NCBI GenBank assembly: GCA_963854835.1
Contig: OY978525.1
Span: 101,821,388-101,885,387 of the forward strand
Direction of reading: 5' to 3'
Origin: Megamerina dolium
Lineage: Eukaryota > Arthropoda > Insecta > Diptera > Megamerinidae
DNA: 64,000 nt
Shown here: piece after piece, positions 10,431 to 23,439 of the stretch
Position numbering within the stretch: the stretch's first letter is position 1
Layout of the letters: every line of letters starts with the position of its first letter
The notes under the pieces: generated by a model
The model's database searches: none
Seen by the model: the letters and a program-made list of their open reading frames with translations, nothing else
Told to the model about the DNA's origin: nothing
Position numbers and translations under genes: made by a program

Positions 10431-13400
10431 TCAATGTGTGATCATCATGTGACGACGATGTCTGAATGGATTTTGCAACATTTCACGATACAATGTAAAA
10501 ATTGGTACCCATTTGGGAAAACGTGCACGAAAAACTGGTTTATAATGAGAACATTTAGTTATGGTTGTTGTTGTTGTATTAGTTGCTTTCTGGGCACTGG
10601 ATGTGGTAGTGGAAGTGGTAGTAGAGGATGGGCAACAGCAGCATGCCGAATGACGTTTAGCAGCAGCAGCAGCGGTACTACACTGTGCTGATGTCGATGA
10701 TGATGCTGATGCTGATGCTGATGATGTTGTCATTTTGGTAGTACAAACAATTGGTTTAGCTGGTGCGCCGCGACCAGTAATAACAGGTGCTGCAGCTGCA
10801 GCAGCAGCAGCAGCAGCAGCAGGAGCTCTTGATGACGAAATGCAACGATGATATGTTTTTGTACTTTCATACGAACGCGATGGACGTTCAATGGGTAATG
10901 GTAATGGTGGTGGCGGTGGTGGAAGAGTTGGTGTTGGTGGTAATGGTAATGGCTCAAATTGTTGTAATAATTGTTTGAAAAAACGTTCAAAATGCGACTC
11001 AATGCGACGATGTAAACGCATGCGACGTGCTGGACAATGACAATGGGGCGATGTACATGTTCCATGTGGTAAGTGTGGAGACTGATTCGATTCGAAAGCA
11101 AAATGACGTTTAACAAAGAAGTCATGATAATTTTTACCTGTCATCACTTGCATGAACTCTGTAAGAATAACAAGAAAATGCAAAAAAAAAAAATGTAGAA
11201 TTACTTTAGATCATTCACACCCACCCACAGACTTACCATCAAAATCAACAGTACCCGAACCATCAGCATCAATCTCTTCAATGATCATATCCAAATCATT
11301 ATTCGATAATTTATCATCCAGCTCATGTAGAATGTCACGAAGTGTTTGCACTGTCAAATAACCTTTGCCCTCCTTATCGTAGACACGGAACGCTTCCTTC
11401 AATTCGCTAGCCAATGCGTTCACATCCTCTTCAACTTCAACAAAACGTGCTGCCAATCGACAGAATTGACTGAAATCCAACTTGCCCGAACTACCTTTAT
11501 CGACCTCTTTAATTAGTGCCTTAATTGCTTTCTCATCCAATTTCTGTCCAAGTATTTCCAATATGGTCTGTACATCAGAATGCTCAATATAGCCACGTTC
11601 ATCATGATCGAATGCTTTGAACGCATTACGAAGAACTTTGGGTTGGAGTGTGCAGAAATATTAATTTTTATTTTTCCCTCAGCTAAATGTAAAAATGTAA
11701 ACTACTTACTTCTCAGTTGTTCCTTATCGTATTCTTGTTCCGACTGCAATGGAGAAGAAGAGTCACGTTAATTATTTTCTTTGATTTGGAAAATATTTGT
11801 GGTATTGGTAGGCAGTCAATTGTTGATTTGAACGTAGCAATACCCCAGTGTTTGTTTTCATAAAAAAAAAACATGAAAAGTGCAATATTCGAATCGATTC
11901 CGTTCTTCGTAACTCAAATGTAGAGGAGAGACAATTTATAAAAGCTTCTCATTCCTTTAGCTGATAAAGTAGAAGAAGAAGATTGTATCTAAAAAACAAT
12001 AAATTTTTTTCCACTTTTTTTTTTACCCTTGCTCTACTAACCGAAATCAATTTTATTTCATTTTATTCTTGAGTTGGCTCAGCATCTCATAGTATGACCT
12101 AAAGTACATATGACCTAATTTCGTAATTGCAAATTATTTTCTTCTTTTGACAAGGTGCAATGAACATGCACATGTTTCTCATGAAAAGAAAACAAAAAGT
12201 GAATTTTACTCAATTAAAGTTATTTTTATTTTTCGAATATTCATATTTTGCGTTTCATTTTTTTTTTTATGAAAAATACATAAATACTTATAAATTGTAC
12301 ATGCTACATAGAATTAGATTAAAAAAAACAAATATAGCGAATATTTTCAAATATAAAATTTTAGTATCACACTTGCTTAATTCTGAAGAAATGATGTGGC
12401 CCATAAATGAAATAAGCTTTTTGCCACTTCTCGGGATCCATAACCATAAAAAAATAATTTGAACCTCCATTCGAATATTTTTCATTTCTGATGCTGAAAA
12501 TATTGTGAGATTAGTTTCGAACCCCAAAGTGATGGATGGTGTGAGGAACTATGTGGAGGACCTTGACATATTGTATTATACCAAAGACGCACAAAAATGT
12601 GAACAAGTGCTCGATCATACCTTGGGATTTAAACGGTCGCCTTGAAGACTTGGATTATGCGGACGACATCTGTCTGTTGTCCCATAAACACTCGCACATT
12701 TCCTCAAAACTTCAAGCTGTTAGCGATTTCGCTGTACAAACAGGACTTAAAATCAACATCGCAAAGACAAAAATCATGTGCATCAACACAATTGAAATGC
12801 AAGTCTTACTGATCGCCGGCACGCCTCTCGGAGAAGTCAAAGAGTTTTGCTATCTATGCAGCGTTATCACAAAAAATGGTGGATCAGCAGCAGTGGATAT
12901 ACTCAATCGAATATTCAAAGGTCGCGCTGCCTTCGGCATGTTGAATAAAGTCTGGAGATCGACTCATATATCCAGATGTACGAAGCTAAAAATATTCGAT
13001 TCAAGTGTAAAATCTGTTGTCTTGTATGGCTGTGAGACGTGGAACATCCCAGCGAGTGTTTTACAAACGCTGCAATCTTTTCTCAACCGATGTCTTCGAA
13101 AGGTTATGCGGGTATTCGAGCCCAACATTATTAGCAACGCTAACCTCTGGACTACAACCACACAGTTACCGGTCCATATCGAAATTCGACGCAGTAAATG
13201 GAAATGGATCGGCATTACTTGGCGGTAACCACGTGACGATATTACCAGAACAGCGCTGGACTGGGACCCTCAAGGAAGTCGAAGACGCGGCAGATTAGCC
13301 AACACATAGAGGCGGGAAGTCGAAGCAGAAACGTAGAAAAGCGGTCATTCTTCGAGAGAAATTAAATTCCTAGCATTAAATAAATCAGATTATAATTTGT

Positions 13401-15705
13401 TTGTTGGGTCCCTATGTTCCACCTAGGCATTATGGGAAAATATATATATAATCAGTGCTTATACAATATATGGATGTGCATCTCAAAGGAAGGCGTTCGA
13501 TTCTATGTATCAGTCATATCTAGGAACTTACCTAAATTCAAGTATCATTGGCATATAATAGTCAAAAACAAAAAATCGCCATATGCAAATTGTAGAATTC
13601 CTGTGGAATATCTCAGCACCAAGCGAAGTTGGTTGCAGAAGGTCTATTTTACTTGAATTATTTGCGACTGCATGGAACTTATATGGGGTAAGAACAATTA
13701 AACAATTTCTGCTCAAGTTAAAAAGTATATAACCCGAGTTAACTCAATGAATTTTTAACTCACGTTACCGAGTAAAAAAAAAAGCATAACATGAGAGACA
13801 TCCACTTCTTTCACCACACGATAACTGGTATTATACAATATTAAAAAAGAAAGAAAATCAGTATGAGACAGGAAGAGGGAAATAACACTGCGGAAGCCTG
13901 ACAAGAATGTTGGGAAAATGATACGTAAGCTAGATGGGCCGCACCACGTCCCATGGACAGCGAGACTTCAGCACAACTCCTCAGCAGACATGGCTTCGTT
14001 CAAGTCTGTGCAGAAGATAGAACAATCAAAGTAAATTTACTCTAAAGATCGACGAGACGATACCGAACCCACTTGGAGTGTAACACTTGAGGACATAGTA
14101 GTAAGAATTTTACAAAGCGAAAGGAATTGGTGTAGAGTATAAGAGGGTGTTAATAAAAAAGGCAGAGTAACAATCGAAGAGCTCTTAATTTTTTGAGGAA
14201 ATCAATTGTCCAGCAAGCCGAAATCTGTCATAGGGTTGATGAATTATTTCAGTTTACTAGAGTCATTTGATTTAGAGTTCGCTATCTCAACGTTCAAAAT
14301 ATTTTATAAATGCCTACAACCTCTCCTTGGTCTGATAATTAATTTTTAATTTCCTTAACAACATACATATACGTTCTCTCGTCTTATCCCTCTATATATG
14401 TCTCTCTCCCTCTGATAATTTTTACTCTCTATTCACTCTCTGATCGAACATTCCACAATAGTGATTCATATTTTTTTCTATATCTTTATGAGCTTGTATA
14501 AATATTTTGAACATTTGTAAGAACATTTATTGAATATTTCTATTGAATTTTAATGTTTCCCATAAATCATAGTATAGAAATTACGCAGTATATTTTCTAA
14601 ATTGCACACAATTGCATGCCTAAGTGTAGAAGAATATTTGAATGTGAATTATATTAGAAAGGAATATGATGATGATTTTTTTGATTTGATTTCGTTTCCT
14701 ATATAATTCAGTATTAATTATATTTGATTGATTTATAAATGGTGCAAATAGACTTTGGAATATTGATATTGTACATTGGAAATTCTTGTGTTATCAAAAA
14801 TTTGTATTACAATCCCTTTGAAATAGCCCTTTGGCACTACAAAAATTCTGATATTCGAAAACAGAATCTCTTGATTTTTGGGCACCAAGGAAATCACCTT
14901 TGTTACATCTCTCATACAAGTACGACAACTCGCCACATCCTTAAACATATTCTTCAAATCTGAATAATTACTTGTTCCGGTCTCAATCGGATATTTAAGA
15001 TTGCAAAATCTCTACTTGAATTGATGACGTCACAAATGACATAGGTCAGTTTTTTACTAGCACACTTCAGAAGATTTATTTCTCAATTATGGTGATTATT
15101 TTTTCAATATTCTATGTCTTTATTACATATGTGTTCTATATAAATGATAAAGCTAATGGTAGTGACTTCCTGGTTGAACATAATCGCAACTTTTTTCTTT
15201 TCAATGATCTGATCGATTTTTGTATAATTTCTCTCCCTCTTGCTCTGTTTCTTTATGTTGATCACTTCAGATTTAAATGTTGCAAGTTGCAAGTATCATA
15301 CATAATGAGAAAATCACATAGAAGAATTACATATGTGTCACACATACATATATAGTATTGAAAATAGCCTTAATGTGGATATTTTTACTAAGAAATTCCG
15401 CTATAGATATCCTACATTTGTCCTCTAATTGAACCGAATGCAATCAATTATATATTTATTTATTTATTTTTGTATTCACTTTGATTTATCGAATGGGTCG
15501 TCGAATATTTGTTGTTGTTTTTCTTTATTTGTTCTGCCGTTTTTTTTTTTTTGTTTTTTTTGGTATTTCATCTCTTCAGGCACATAGAACTATATTCGTT
15601 TATTTAAAAGTGATCGTAATTTATGATGATCATACATATACATAATGTATGTTCATTTGTGATCAAGGTCGTATAGTTTTAATCAAAACGATTAATACTT
15701 ACCAT
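10431..15705 (-). CDS. TpnC4: Troponin C, flight-muscle F1-like isoform with a 234-residue C-terminal extension
   Basis: Ca-binding subunit of the muscle thin-filament troponin complex. Coding exons, in order: 15705-15703 (ATG only, then GTAAGT), 11743-11710, 11635-11237 and 11158-10431. All junctions are GT-AG and the frame is continuous (1164 nt, 387 residues). The start is SEQEYDKEQLR. EF-hand loops I (DHDERGYIEHSD), II (DKGSSGKLDFSQ) and III (DKEGKGYLTVQT) lack key Ca ligands, and loop IV ([12 protein letters not shown]) is canonical. One working site marks the F1 stretch-activation type, matching Drosophila TpnC4 as I remember it. Family members end near residue 153-155 (EFMQVMTG). Here the frame runs on to residue 387 with a basic helical stretch (~190-213), a Pro-rich tract (~215-235), poly-Ala (259-269) and a Ser/Thr-rich end. 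A GTAAAA at 11137 could be a splice donor that removes the extension. The core is secure; the extension is inferred. Confidence 0.88.
12600..13370 (+). mobile_element. LINE reverse-transcriptase 3' fragment (RTE-like) in TpnC4 intron 1
   Basis: The frame at 12551-13228 gives the end of an RT domain: LDYADDICLLSHK (the YADD catalytic pair is intact), GLKINIAKTKIM, then FCYLCSVITKNGG and SVVLYGCETWN. Another frame continues with an RGR-type tail (GSRRRGRL). The order and the LYGCETW block are typical of RTE-like or related LINEs, but the clade is not certain. The 5' end (endonuclease and early RT) is missing. It lies antisense to TpnC4 inside its 3.96 kb first intron. Confidence 0.75.
13371..15690. 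other. Remainder of TpnC4 intron 1
   Basis: Mostly AT-rich. A somewhat less AT-rich patch at 13860-14160 looks like a decayed mobile element, but I cannot assign it to a family. CT-rich runs occur near 14375-14440. No exon is supported. Confidence 0.4.
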
Positions 15706-16399
15706 AGTGCTTTTGTTGTGTTGATTCAATTGTTAATCCACTGATTTGATGATTGTTTTGTGTTACACTTAGGATATCCGGCTTTTAATAATTATTTAAA
15801 GAAAAAAAAAAAAGCAATTTGGAAATAAAATTGTACAATTATTATCCTTATTATAGAGCAACAAGGATTAACACAGCTTACAGTGTGTGGAAAATTTCTA
15901 TATGTCACAAATGATAGGAAAATCAAGAGGTAAGTAAGAAAAATTCAAATAAACAAAACCAACTAACAGCAACAATATAAATAAAATTTAATCCCGTGAC
16001 AGGCGATATTGCCTGTATTTATGTATACGTGAATCAACGCAAAGTGACGGACAAGTTGGGTAATGTACGTGTTCACGCTTCCGAATTTCGATAATCACTC
16101 AAGACTGTTGATTTGCATCAATTAAAAAATTACCTTTCGATCAGATCGAATTTGTATGCGCGTCTAAACGATTTCAACGATTTCAATAATTTCACACACA
16201 TTAAAATAACATCAACAGCAACAGCAGCTGCAGCAGCAGCACCAGCAGCAGCGGTAGCATCAATCGACAGATATATACAATGCTGAAGTACTACATATAT
16301 GAGTACAACACAACGACAGCGATAACGATGAATAGGTAGGTTAGTACTCAAATTGTGGTGTGTGGACAATGCTGTGATTCTATGTAATTATTGTATTCA

Positions 16400-16728
16400 T
16401 GATGATGATGATGATGATGATGCTATTGCTGTTGATCATAGTGATCATGGTGAAGCCTACCACTACTCTTACCGCTCTAATACATATGAAATGATCAATT
16501 AAGTTGTGTGTGCGCGCGTATGAGTACACTTGTATGTGTGTGTGTGTAAGAACATTAGAAGAAAATCATTAAAGTAGCACTCTGAGTACTACTGCTACTA
16601 CTACTACTACTACTACTACCGTAGTGGTAGTAGTATGTACTACTACTACTACTACTACCATGTAAAAAGTCACAAAGAATTTGTATATATGTACAACATT
16701 TCATTTCATTTCATTTCATTTCATTTCA
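16400..16728. repeat. Microsatellite cluster upstream of TpnC4
   Basis: A (GAT)n run lies at 16400-16422 and (TG)n near 16505-16550. Two (TAC)n blocks at about 16588-16660 are separated by a short GTAGTGGTAGTAGTA inversion, so the strands could fold on each other. An (ATTTC)n pentamer lies at 16699-16728. CAG/CAGCAA runs also occur at 16210-16255. Confidence 0.75.
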
Positions 16729-17002
16729 AAATTAATTACATTGGATTTGGCTCAAAAGAGGTGGTGGTCATTTTGTGCAATAATAAGGAAAAAAAAAAAC
16801 AAACCAAACAAGCAAGCAACAACAACAAACATAGAAAACGTTTCCACTTTGTCAATTTGATTTTGATATTCTATTCTATTCATATTATTGTTGTAAATAG
16901 AATTTATAGATGAATTGATTTAATTAATTAGCATGTTTGATTTGCCAATCGTGCGAATGAATATTGAGCATGTTCTTATGTATCGTACATATTGTATGCA
17001 CA

Positions 17003-17360
17003 TTGATCTGTGCATTAGGTCGAGTCAAAGTTTTAATGAAACAATAAAAATTAGTATCAAAAACCAATCAATAAAATTCCAAAGTCCAAAAAAAAAAATG
17101 ACAATAAGTGTCTTGGTCAATAACACAATTTTATTAATTGAAGTCAATTTATGGGCCTGAGAAGTTGAGTATGCACTATCTGTGCATTAGGTAGAGTCAA
17201 AGTTTTAATGACAGAAAAAAATAATTGTTATCAAAAACCAATCAATAAAATTCCAAAATCAAAATCAAAATCTATTGTGTAAAATGACAATAAGTGGCTT
17301 TGTCAATAACACAATTTTATAAATTGAAGTCAATTTATGGGGCTGAGGAGTTGAGAATGA
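17003..17360. repeat. Tandem duplication, unit ~172 bp
   Basis: Two adjacent copies share TGTGCATTAGGT, GAGTCAAAGTTTTAATGA, AAACCAATCAATAAAATTCC and TTGAAGTCAATTTATGGG. The block TGCATTAGGT recurs at 17011 and 17183. It is non-coding. Confidence 0.8.
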
Positions 17361-17639
17361 TTTTTAACAGAAGCTGTTGGTGCTAATTTTTTTTAATACC
17401 CATTATGTGGGAGAGCCCTTTTTAAGTGGTGAAGACAAAATAATTATTAGGCATTAGCCATATATTTGATTACTCCTAAGCAACCATGTGATTTTTTTTC
17501 GTTGATTTTCGTTGAAAGCTGAAGAAATTTAATTGTAATAAATTTTAATAATTTCTAATTTTATTACAATTAATTGCTTTAATATCGCATTTCATATTAT
17601 AAAATTTTAATAATTAGAGATTTCCTTATTAATACCTTG

Positions 17640-18450
17640 TTTACTTTGTGAAAAAACAAACGCTTTTCTTTTTTGTCAAAGGGGTCGCTAATAAAAGTCT
17701 TGTCGACAGTCACTGAAAAAACCGATAAAATTCTACAGGCGGTTGCACTAGACTGGCATGCAAGCACTCGCGATATGATAGATGCACCAAAGATTGATCA
17801 GAAAATAATTTGGAATCATTTTGAAATGGTTGGCTACTCAAAAATGCTCAATATTTGGGTGTCACACGATTTAATAGAAACGAAATTAATTGATGGGATT
17901 TCCATCAGCGAAATATTGTTAAAATTTAATGAAGTTGAATCATTTCTCAAGCAAACTGTGTCAGCTGATGTAAACTGGATAGAAAACGAAAATAAAAATG
18001 CCAAAGATCGTGGACAAAGACCGGTGCACCATCACAAACGATTGCGAAACCTGAATTGACGACCAATAACGTTATGCTGTATGTACCGTGGGAGATGTTT
18101 CGACCTAGACAAACTATTGACTCGGTTCTCTACTTACTTATATTACTTATGTGACCATTACAACTCAAAAACAACGATTTTGGCCGAGTCTAAAATGCTT
18201 CGCCAGCCAGCTCTTTCTTTCGCTAGCTGACACCAGTTAGAAATTCTACGCGCTGACAAGTTCTCCAGTACTTGGTCTTTCCACTAAGATCTCTAGTACG
18301 AAGAATTAACCAGACGGTCAGTCAATCAATAGAAAGGGTGTTGTTTTCAAGTATGACAACAGCAGGCCGTACACTTCTTTGATGACTCGCCAAAAAACTT
18401 TTTGAACTTGGTTGTGAAGTTTTGACAGTTTTTCGACAGTAAACAGCAGA
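17640..18450 (+). mobile_element. Mariner transposase pseudogene, interrupted
   Basis: Codons from 17673 give a mariner-type transposase: DKILQAVALDWHASTRDM, the helix-turn-helix, YSKMLNIWVSHDL, ISISEILLKFNEVESFLK and a degraded first-Asp region (VSADVNWI). A frameshift near 18000 leads to QRSWTKTGAPSQTIAKPEL. The motif resumes only at about 18330-18450 with a form of the NARPHTSLMTRQK block. The gap at 18125-18300 is filled by an inserted LINE 3'-end fragment. It is inactive. Confidence 0.7.
18125..18300 (-). mobile_element. LINE 3'-end fragment nested in a mariner
   Basis: The start (TTATGTGACCATTACAAC, then CGATTTTGGCCGA) resembles the minus-oriented 3' end of the LINE at 55800-56540 (TTATGTGGCCATAACAAACG). 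Both also have CAGCTC/GCCAGG and ACTTGGTCTTCC-like blocks. It splits the mariner open frame. Confidence 0.45.
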
Positions 18451-18489
18451 AGTGCTGCACAGATGGAATTATAAAATTACCCGAAAATT

Positions 18490-19095
18490 TGCGAAAGATT
18501 ATAGATAACAATGGGTAATATGTCTATCTTGGAACCAGCATTAGCAACAGTAATGGCGTTAGCCTGGAGATATTGCGAAGGATCACTCTTGCAAACAGGT
18601 ACTTCTTTAGGCTAAGTAAACAATTGAGAAGTCGAGCCCTCTATAACGAAAACTACACTCTACAAGTCTCTCATCATGCCTGTTCTTACATATAGCGCTG
18701 AAGGCTGCACAATTTCCACCTCGTATGAGCGAATTCTTGGAGTTTTCGAGAGAAAAGTCCTACGCAAGATCTTTGGACTTATTTGTGTTGGTGGCGAGTA
18801 CCGAATAAGGTACAATCATGAGCTGTACGAGCTGTGTGCCGATATTGACTAGCGGCTGCGCTAACTAGGTCATGTCGAGCGAATGGAAGAACACAGCTCC
18901 AGCTAAGAATGTATTATATTCCGAACTTGCTGGAGGACGACGTAGAAGAGAATGACCTAACCTCCAAACCAAAGAATGGAGAACCTGACGGCACTTGGAA
19001 TTTCTAACTGGCGCCAGCTAACGAAGAACAGAGATGGTTGGCGAAGCATGTTATACTCGGCATAAATCAATATTCGGTTGTTATGGCCACATAAG
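18490..19095 (+). mobile_element. LINE 3' fragment (family shared with 23.4-24.7 kb and 55.8-56.5 kb)
   Basis: Broken frames give YLGTSIS-like, LRRITLANRYFF, VLTYSAE (the LYGAEAW position), FERKVLRKIFG and RYNHELYEL, then GHVERMEE. These are the C-terminal RT and tail blocks of a common insect non-LTR element. The 3' end is GTTATGGCCACATAAG followed by short TAAG repeats. It is closely similar to the 24390-24700 segment of the other copy. Confidence 0.7.
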
Positions 19096-19195
19096 TTAGT
19101 AAGTAATATGTACTTTATATAAATTAATTTTCGGAAAAAAAAATTCCATTCAAAAATTGACATAAAAATTTTGAATACTTTTTCCTTTACATATA

Positions 19196-22100
19196 CAGGG
19201 TGTGTTGTTTTTTACCGACTACAAATATTTTAAGATTACATTCTGTGGTTTATGTGGCCAGGGAGACCCAAAAGAGTCCACCTGGAACATGCTGAGAATG
19301 GATAAATCAATTGCCTCGATTCCTTTGAACTTAACAACAAAAGCGATTGTAGTATGTATTTGGTAATTTTTCTGAGAAATAACAAATTTCGAAATATCGA
19401 TTTTAAGATTCTTTTACAAAACCTACGTATTGATTTTGAGCAAAAATTGTGTTTTATATTGCCATTGTCATTAAAAATAATTTCATTTCCATATAAATAT
19501 AAGAAAGTAAATGTACTTAAGAATGTTTCATAGTCATTGGTTATTTTTTTCTATTGATTTCCAGAAATACAATCGATATAGCTATCAGACCTACCCTAAT
19601 TTAAGTACATATACTTACATACATACATGCGTTGTAATGTTTTATTTGTTTAGGCTTTTTTTTTTGCTACTAGCATCTATCGTTGTTTTAGTTGTTGTTG
19701 TTGTTGTTATTGTTTTATTGTCGCTTTTGCTACTTGTCGATCAATCGATCTCATTTCAGCAACACACTCAATTGATCATGTTCATGAACAACAATAATAA
19801 TAATATTAATGATTTGTTTTTCTTGTAATTTTACATACATTGGATTTGTGATATATTCTAATTTTACAATTTTTCCAAATATAATGTATCTATTAATTTA
19901 AAATTTAAATTCTTACGTATTGAATTTAATTAAAAAAAGAAAAGAAATATGTGCCGATTTAATCAAGTGCGACATAATTCTGTTATTTGTTCACATAATA
20001 GCAACATATCATTTCAAGTTCTTTATATCCAGGCGTTGCAGTCAAAAGGTGATAAGTGCCAGATTTCATTCAAAATAAATTTTTTGAGCTGCCAGGGTTA
20101 AAAAAAATTTCTAAACTATTTTTTTTTTTTTGTATTTTTGAGAATCGAATCATTTTTTGTTCAATGGTAAATTTTGAAATTAATTGTCACATATTGACCG
20201 CAACTCTATCAAATGTACATGTACATATATGCATATTGATTGAGATGATCTAATTTCATAGCTTAGCGCCATTTTATTCATATGTTTTGTTTAAAAATTT
20301 AATTAAATTCGCTATTTTTAGAAATTTATATAGTTATTCAATTCATCTGCATGTAAGTGTATGTAAATAACTTTTGTCAATTTTGTTAAAAATTTTAATT
20401 AACGAAGAGAAAAAAAATCCGAATTCAGCACACCTATTTCCGAAAAGCAAATATTTCTATGATGTGAATCATAGGTATTTTTATTTCTTTTTTTTTTTGT
20501 GTTTTCATAGAAAAGAGGCTTTCAAAAAATGCACATATGTACATATATGGATAAAGATACATACACATATAGGAGTACGTAATTTTATATGAGTAGGAAG
20601 AGATAAAAGAGTAACCCGAAATGTTTACAACATTCAACGATAGAACAAAATGTAGAATTATTTGAAGTATGCAAATTTAGGGCAAAAAAAAAAAATATAT
20701 AAATATACAATTGGTAATAATAGAAATGTTCATATACATTTATGATTCAAGCCTTCATCCTTATGATTCTATTATTCAGCTTATCCCGAATGCCTTGTCA
20801 TTTTTGTACCCAAATATATTTCATTTTCCTAATAGAAGCTTCTATACAAAAATCTGTATTTCATGTTAATTATTTTTCTCGACAAAATTATCTTACCGTA
20901 CGCATCGTTTACGAGCTACAATCAGAAAAACAAATATTATGCATCTACCATTTGAAAAATCTCTCACTTTATATTAAAAACAAAAAAGAGGGGAATAGAA
21001 AAACACAAACATGTGAAATGATCAGTGGTAATTTGTCATGCTATATGCTTTCAAAATTAATTCGAAAAAAATAATTTCAACAACTTCTTCCTCATTGCAA
21101 TCGGCATCACCATCGTCTTAGTGGTGATCATCTTCTTAGCATCATCGAACATCACCATTATCATCATCATCGTTAAAACTAGTATAATAATCATAATGAT
21201 CATTAATATGATCATCATCATCAAAAGTAGCAACGGCATAGGTGAATTTGTAAAAAAAAAAATCAAATAGAAAACGGCGACAACAGCAATCATCAACATT
21301 ATAGCAGATCACGATGTGCCATTATACTAAAGTGCATATGTTGCGAACAGTAGCAACAACAATGCCCACACATGTGCACTCGTTCATGCAGATTTGCTTC
21401 AAAAATGCGCGAAATTATTAATTTCAATCAGCAAATACACTAATCCATATAAATAAAATCTTATTCACATATTTGTTAAAGGAATTTACATTTGCACACT
21501 TACGAACGCATGAAAGTTGCCGAAACATGTTGCTGCAACTTTAAAGCATTTCATTGAAATTTCCACCGAAAATTTATTGTAATCAAAGTAGCAAGGATGA
21601 ATAATGGAAAATATTTAATATATTTTTGTATGTGTGTGTGAGGCTTAATTACAACTACATAAGCAAATGTTATATACATATAACATCGATTATTCCAATG
21701 TTGATATTAATTATACCCCCTTGTACACTTTGCCATTTAGTTATTTTATTCGAAAAATTTCAACACACACACACACACAAATTAATTTTATGGCAATTGT
21801 AAACATGTCATTTGTCATTAATTAATTGGCTTGATTCGATGTAAAATAAATGTGTCATATTTAATTCTTCTTGTACCTCTTTCATGTTATGTTGCGAGGC
21901 GGTATATTTTGTTGATTTTATTTTTTATAGTATGTAGGTACATATCAAGATGTATTTGTTTCAAGTAGTTGCACTTCAACAGTCACAACTGTATTTGGTT
22001 TTCGTGCACCATCTTGTCAAACCTAAATAATAAAGTCAAAATGGTGAGTAGCGCACCAAAAAACTTGATGGGATCGATGTACTGGAACTAAGACAAATTT

Positions 22101-22985
22101 TACGAATAAAAATAAATAAAATAATAAAACTGTTGAAATAATTCCACCTTCTATAAACACCATGCATGCCTACGTATGCCTTTTGTACTCATAAATATGT
22201 ACCTACCTATTTTATATGTAAGTTCATGTACCCCCTGTGGCTTCATTACAATTTCAATGCATTTATTATTTCAAATAATCTAAATTCAATATATAATATC
22301 AGGAAATTTATGATAATGCTAAATTGAAATATGACAGTAGCTTAGTATGGAAATAAATTAGAAACATATTAGCATTTTGATTTGTATGCTGCACCAACGC
22401 TCTCTGTCTCTTTACCCATATATATGTATGTATGTGTAGTAATATTTTAATTAAGTAATTTGTCAAGTGTTTGTTTTGACATATTGAGGATATGTAGGTA
22501 TAATATAAATATTTTTAAATAAATATTTTCAAAGTATGGTCTATAATTTAGAAGAACCAAAAATTAAAAAACATGGTTAATTCAATTTGGTCGGATTGGC
22601 TTTATTATCATACAAAAGAATCTATTTTTATATTCATGTTTTAAAGATTATTTCGTACAAATGTTTTCCATAACTGCGCTGAACATAGTTCATTCTGAAT
22701 ATCCAATAAACATCCAGTTCCGATGACTTGTTTGAACATTCCCATTTCTGATTTGTATCCGACTTGATCATGTAAACTTTGGGTTTTACATAACTCTAAA
22801 TGAAAGAGTATGGAGCTGTAATATAACCTGATCTAGAAGGCCAATTTACTAGTATAAATCATGAAATTAACTGTTCACCGAATTGTTCTCGCATAATGCC
22901 ATGATTTCACGGGCTGTGTGGCAAGCAATGCTAATTTTCATAATGCAGCTGAACAATTTCTAAATGATGTGACGGCTTATGACAT
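19196..22985. other. Spacer between TpnC4 and TpnC41C
   Basis: AT-rich with many short poly-T and ATC/CA microsatellites (ATC-rich 21100-21240; CA near 21765). A perfect MEF2 consensus CTATTTTTAG lies at 20312-20321, but such sites are common by chance in this composition. No gene is supported. Confidence 0.45.
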
Positions 22986-22989
22986 TTAA

Positions 22990-23340
22990 TTAATTTATAA
23001 GCCCCGAAGGGCTCTTTGGTCGATCCTCTCTTCCATTGCTGTTGTGCGTGTTAAATTTGTTTAACAATATTCGAAGGGACCTACTTATTATAGCCGGTTC
23101 CGAACGGCATAACTCTTTTGAAGTCACTTTTTCTGAGCTTTGTCACAGAGTTCTTTTAGAACCTTTTCTATGGCCTTTTTCTACTGTCGGAAGAATAGCC
23201 AATTGCTTGCCGAGAGGTGGGTACCGTTCGAAAGAAAAATCTTTTCGATATTATGGTTGTTATGCTTCAGCCGGGGATTGAACCCACGACCTACAGATCA
23301 GGAAGCTAACACACTAACCACTTAGCTAAGGTAGCCACAA
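22990..23340 (-). repeat. tRNA-derived SINE (copy 2), full head
   Basis: Read on the minus strand it begins GGCTACCTTAGCTAAGTGGT (box A-like), then GGTCGTGGGTTCAATCCCC (box B GGTTCAATCCC) at about 23271-23292. The body has CTTTCGAACGGTACCCACC and CCGTTCGGAACCGGC, and the 3' part has CAACAGCAATGGAAGAG. Five copies of this family occur in the window. RNA polymerase III would transcribe intact copies. Confidence 0.8.
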
Positions 23341-23439
23341 TACTGAACTAAAATACTTTATCTATCATCTAAAATCTCTACTGAAGAAAGTGTCATTCAA
23401 TAAATCATACTATATTAATCGATTTAGAAGATTGAAGGT

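Noticed and set aside
10434..11125. Open frames on the plus strand (85 codons) and in another minus frame (131 codons) over the TpnC4 last exon
   Set aside because: They are shadows of the CAG/GGT-type repeats. Only one minus frame is contiguous with the troponin C exon and open over its whole length. They do, however, lower confidence in the extension.
16588..16660. CRISPR-like or other spaced repeat array
   Set aside because: These are simple (TAC)n microsatellites without spacers, in a eukaryotic genome.
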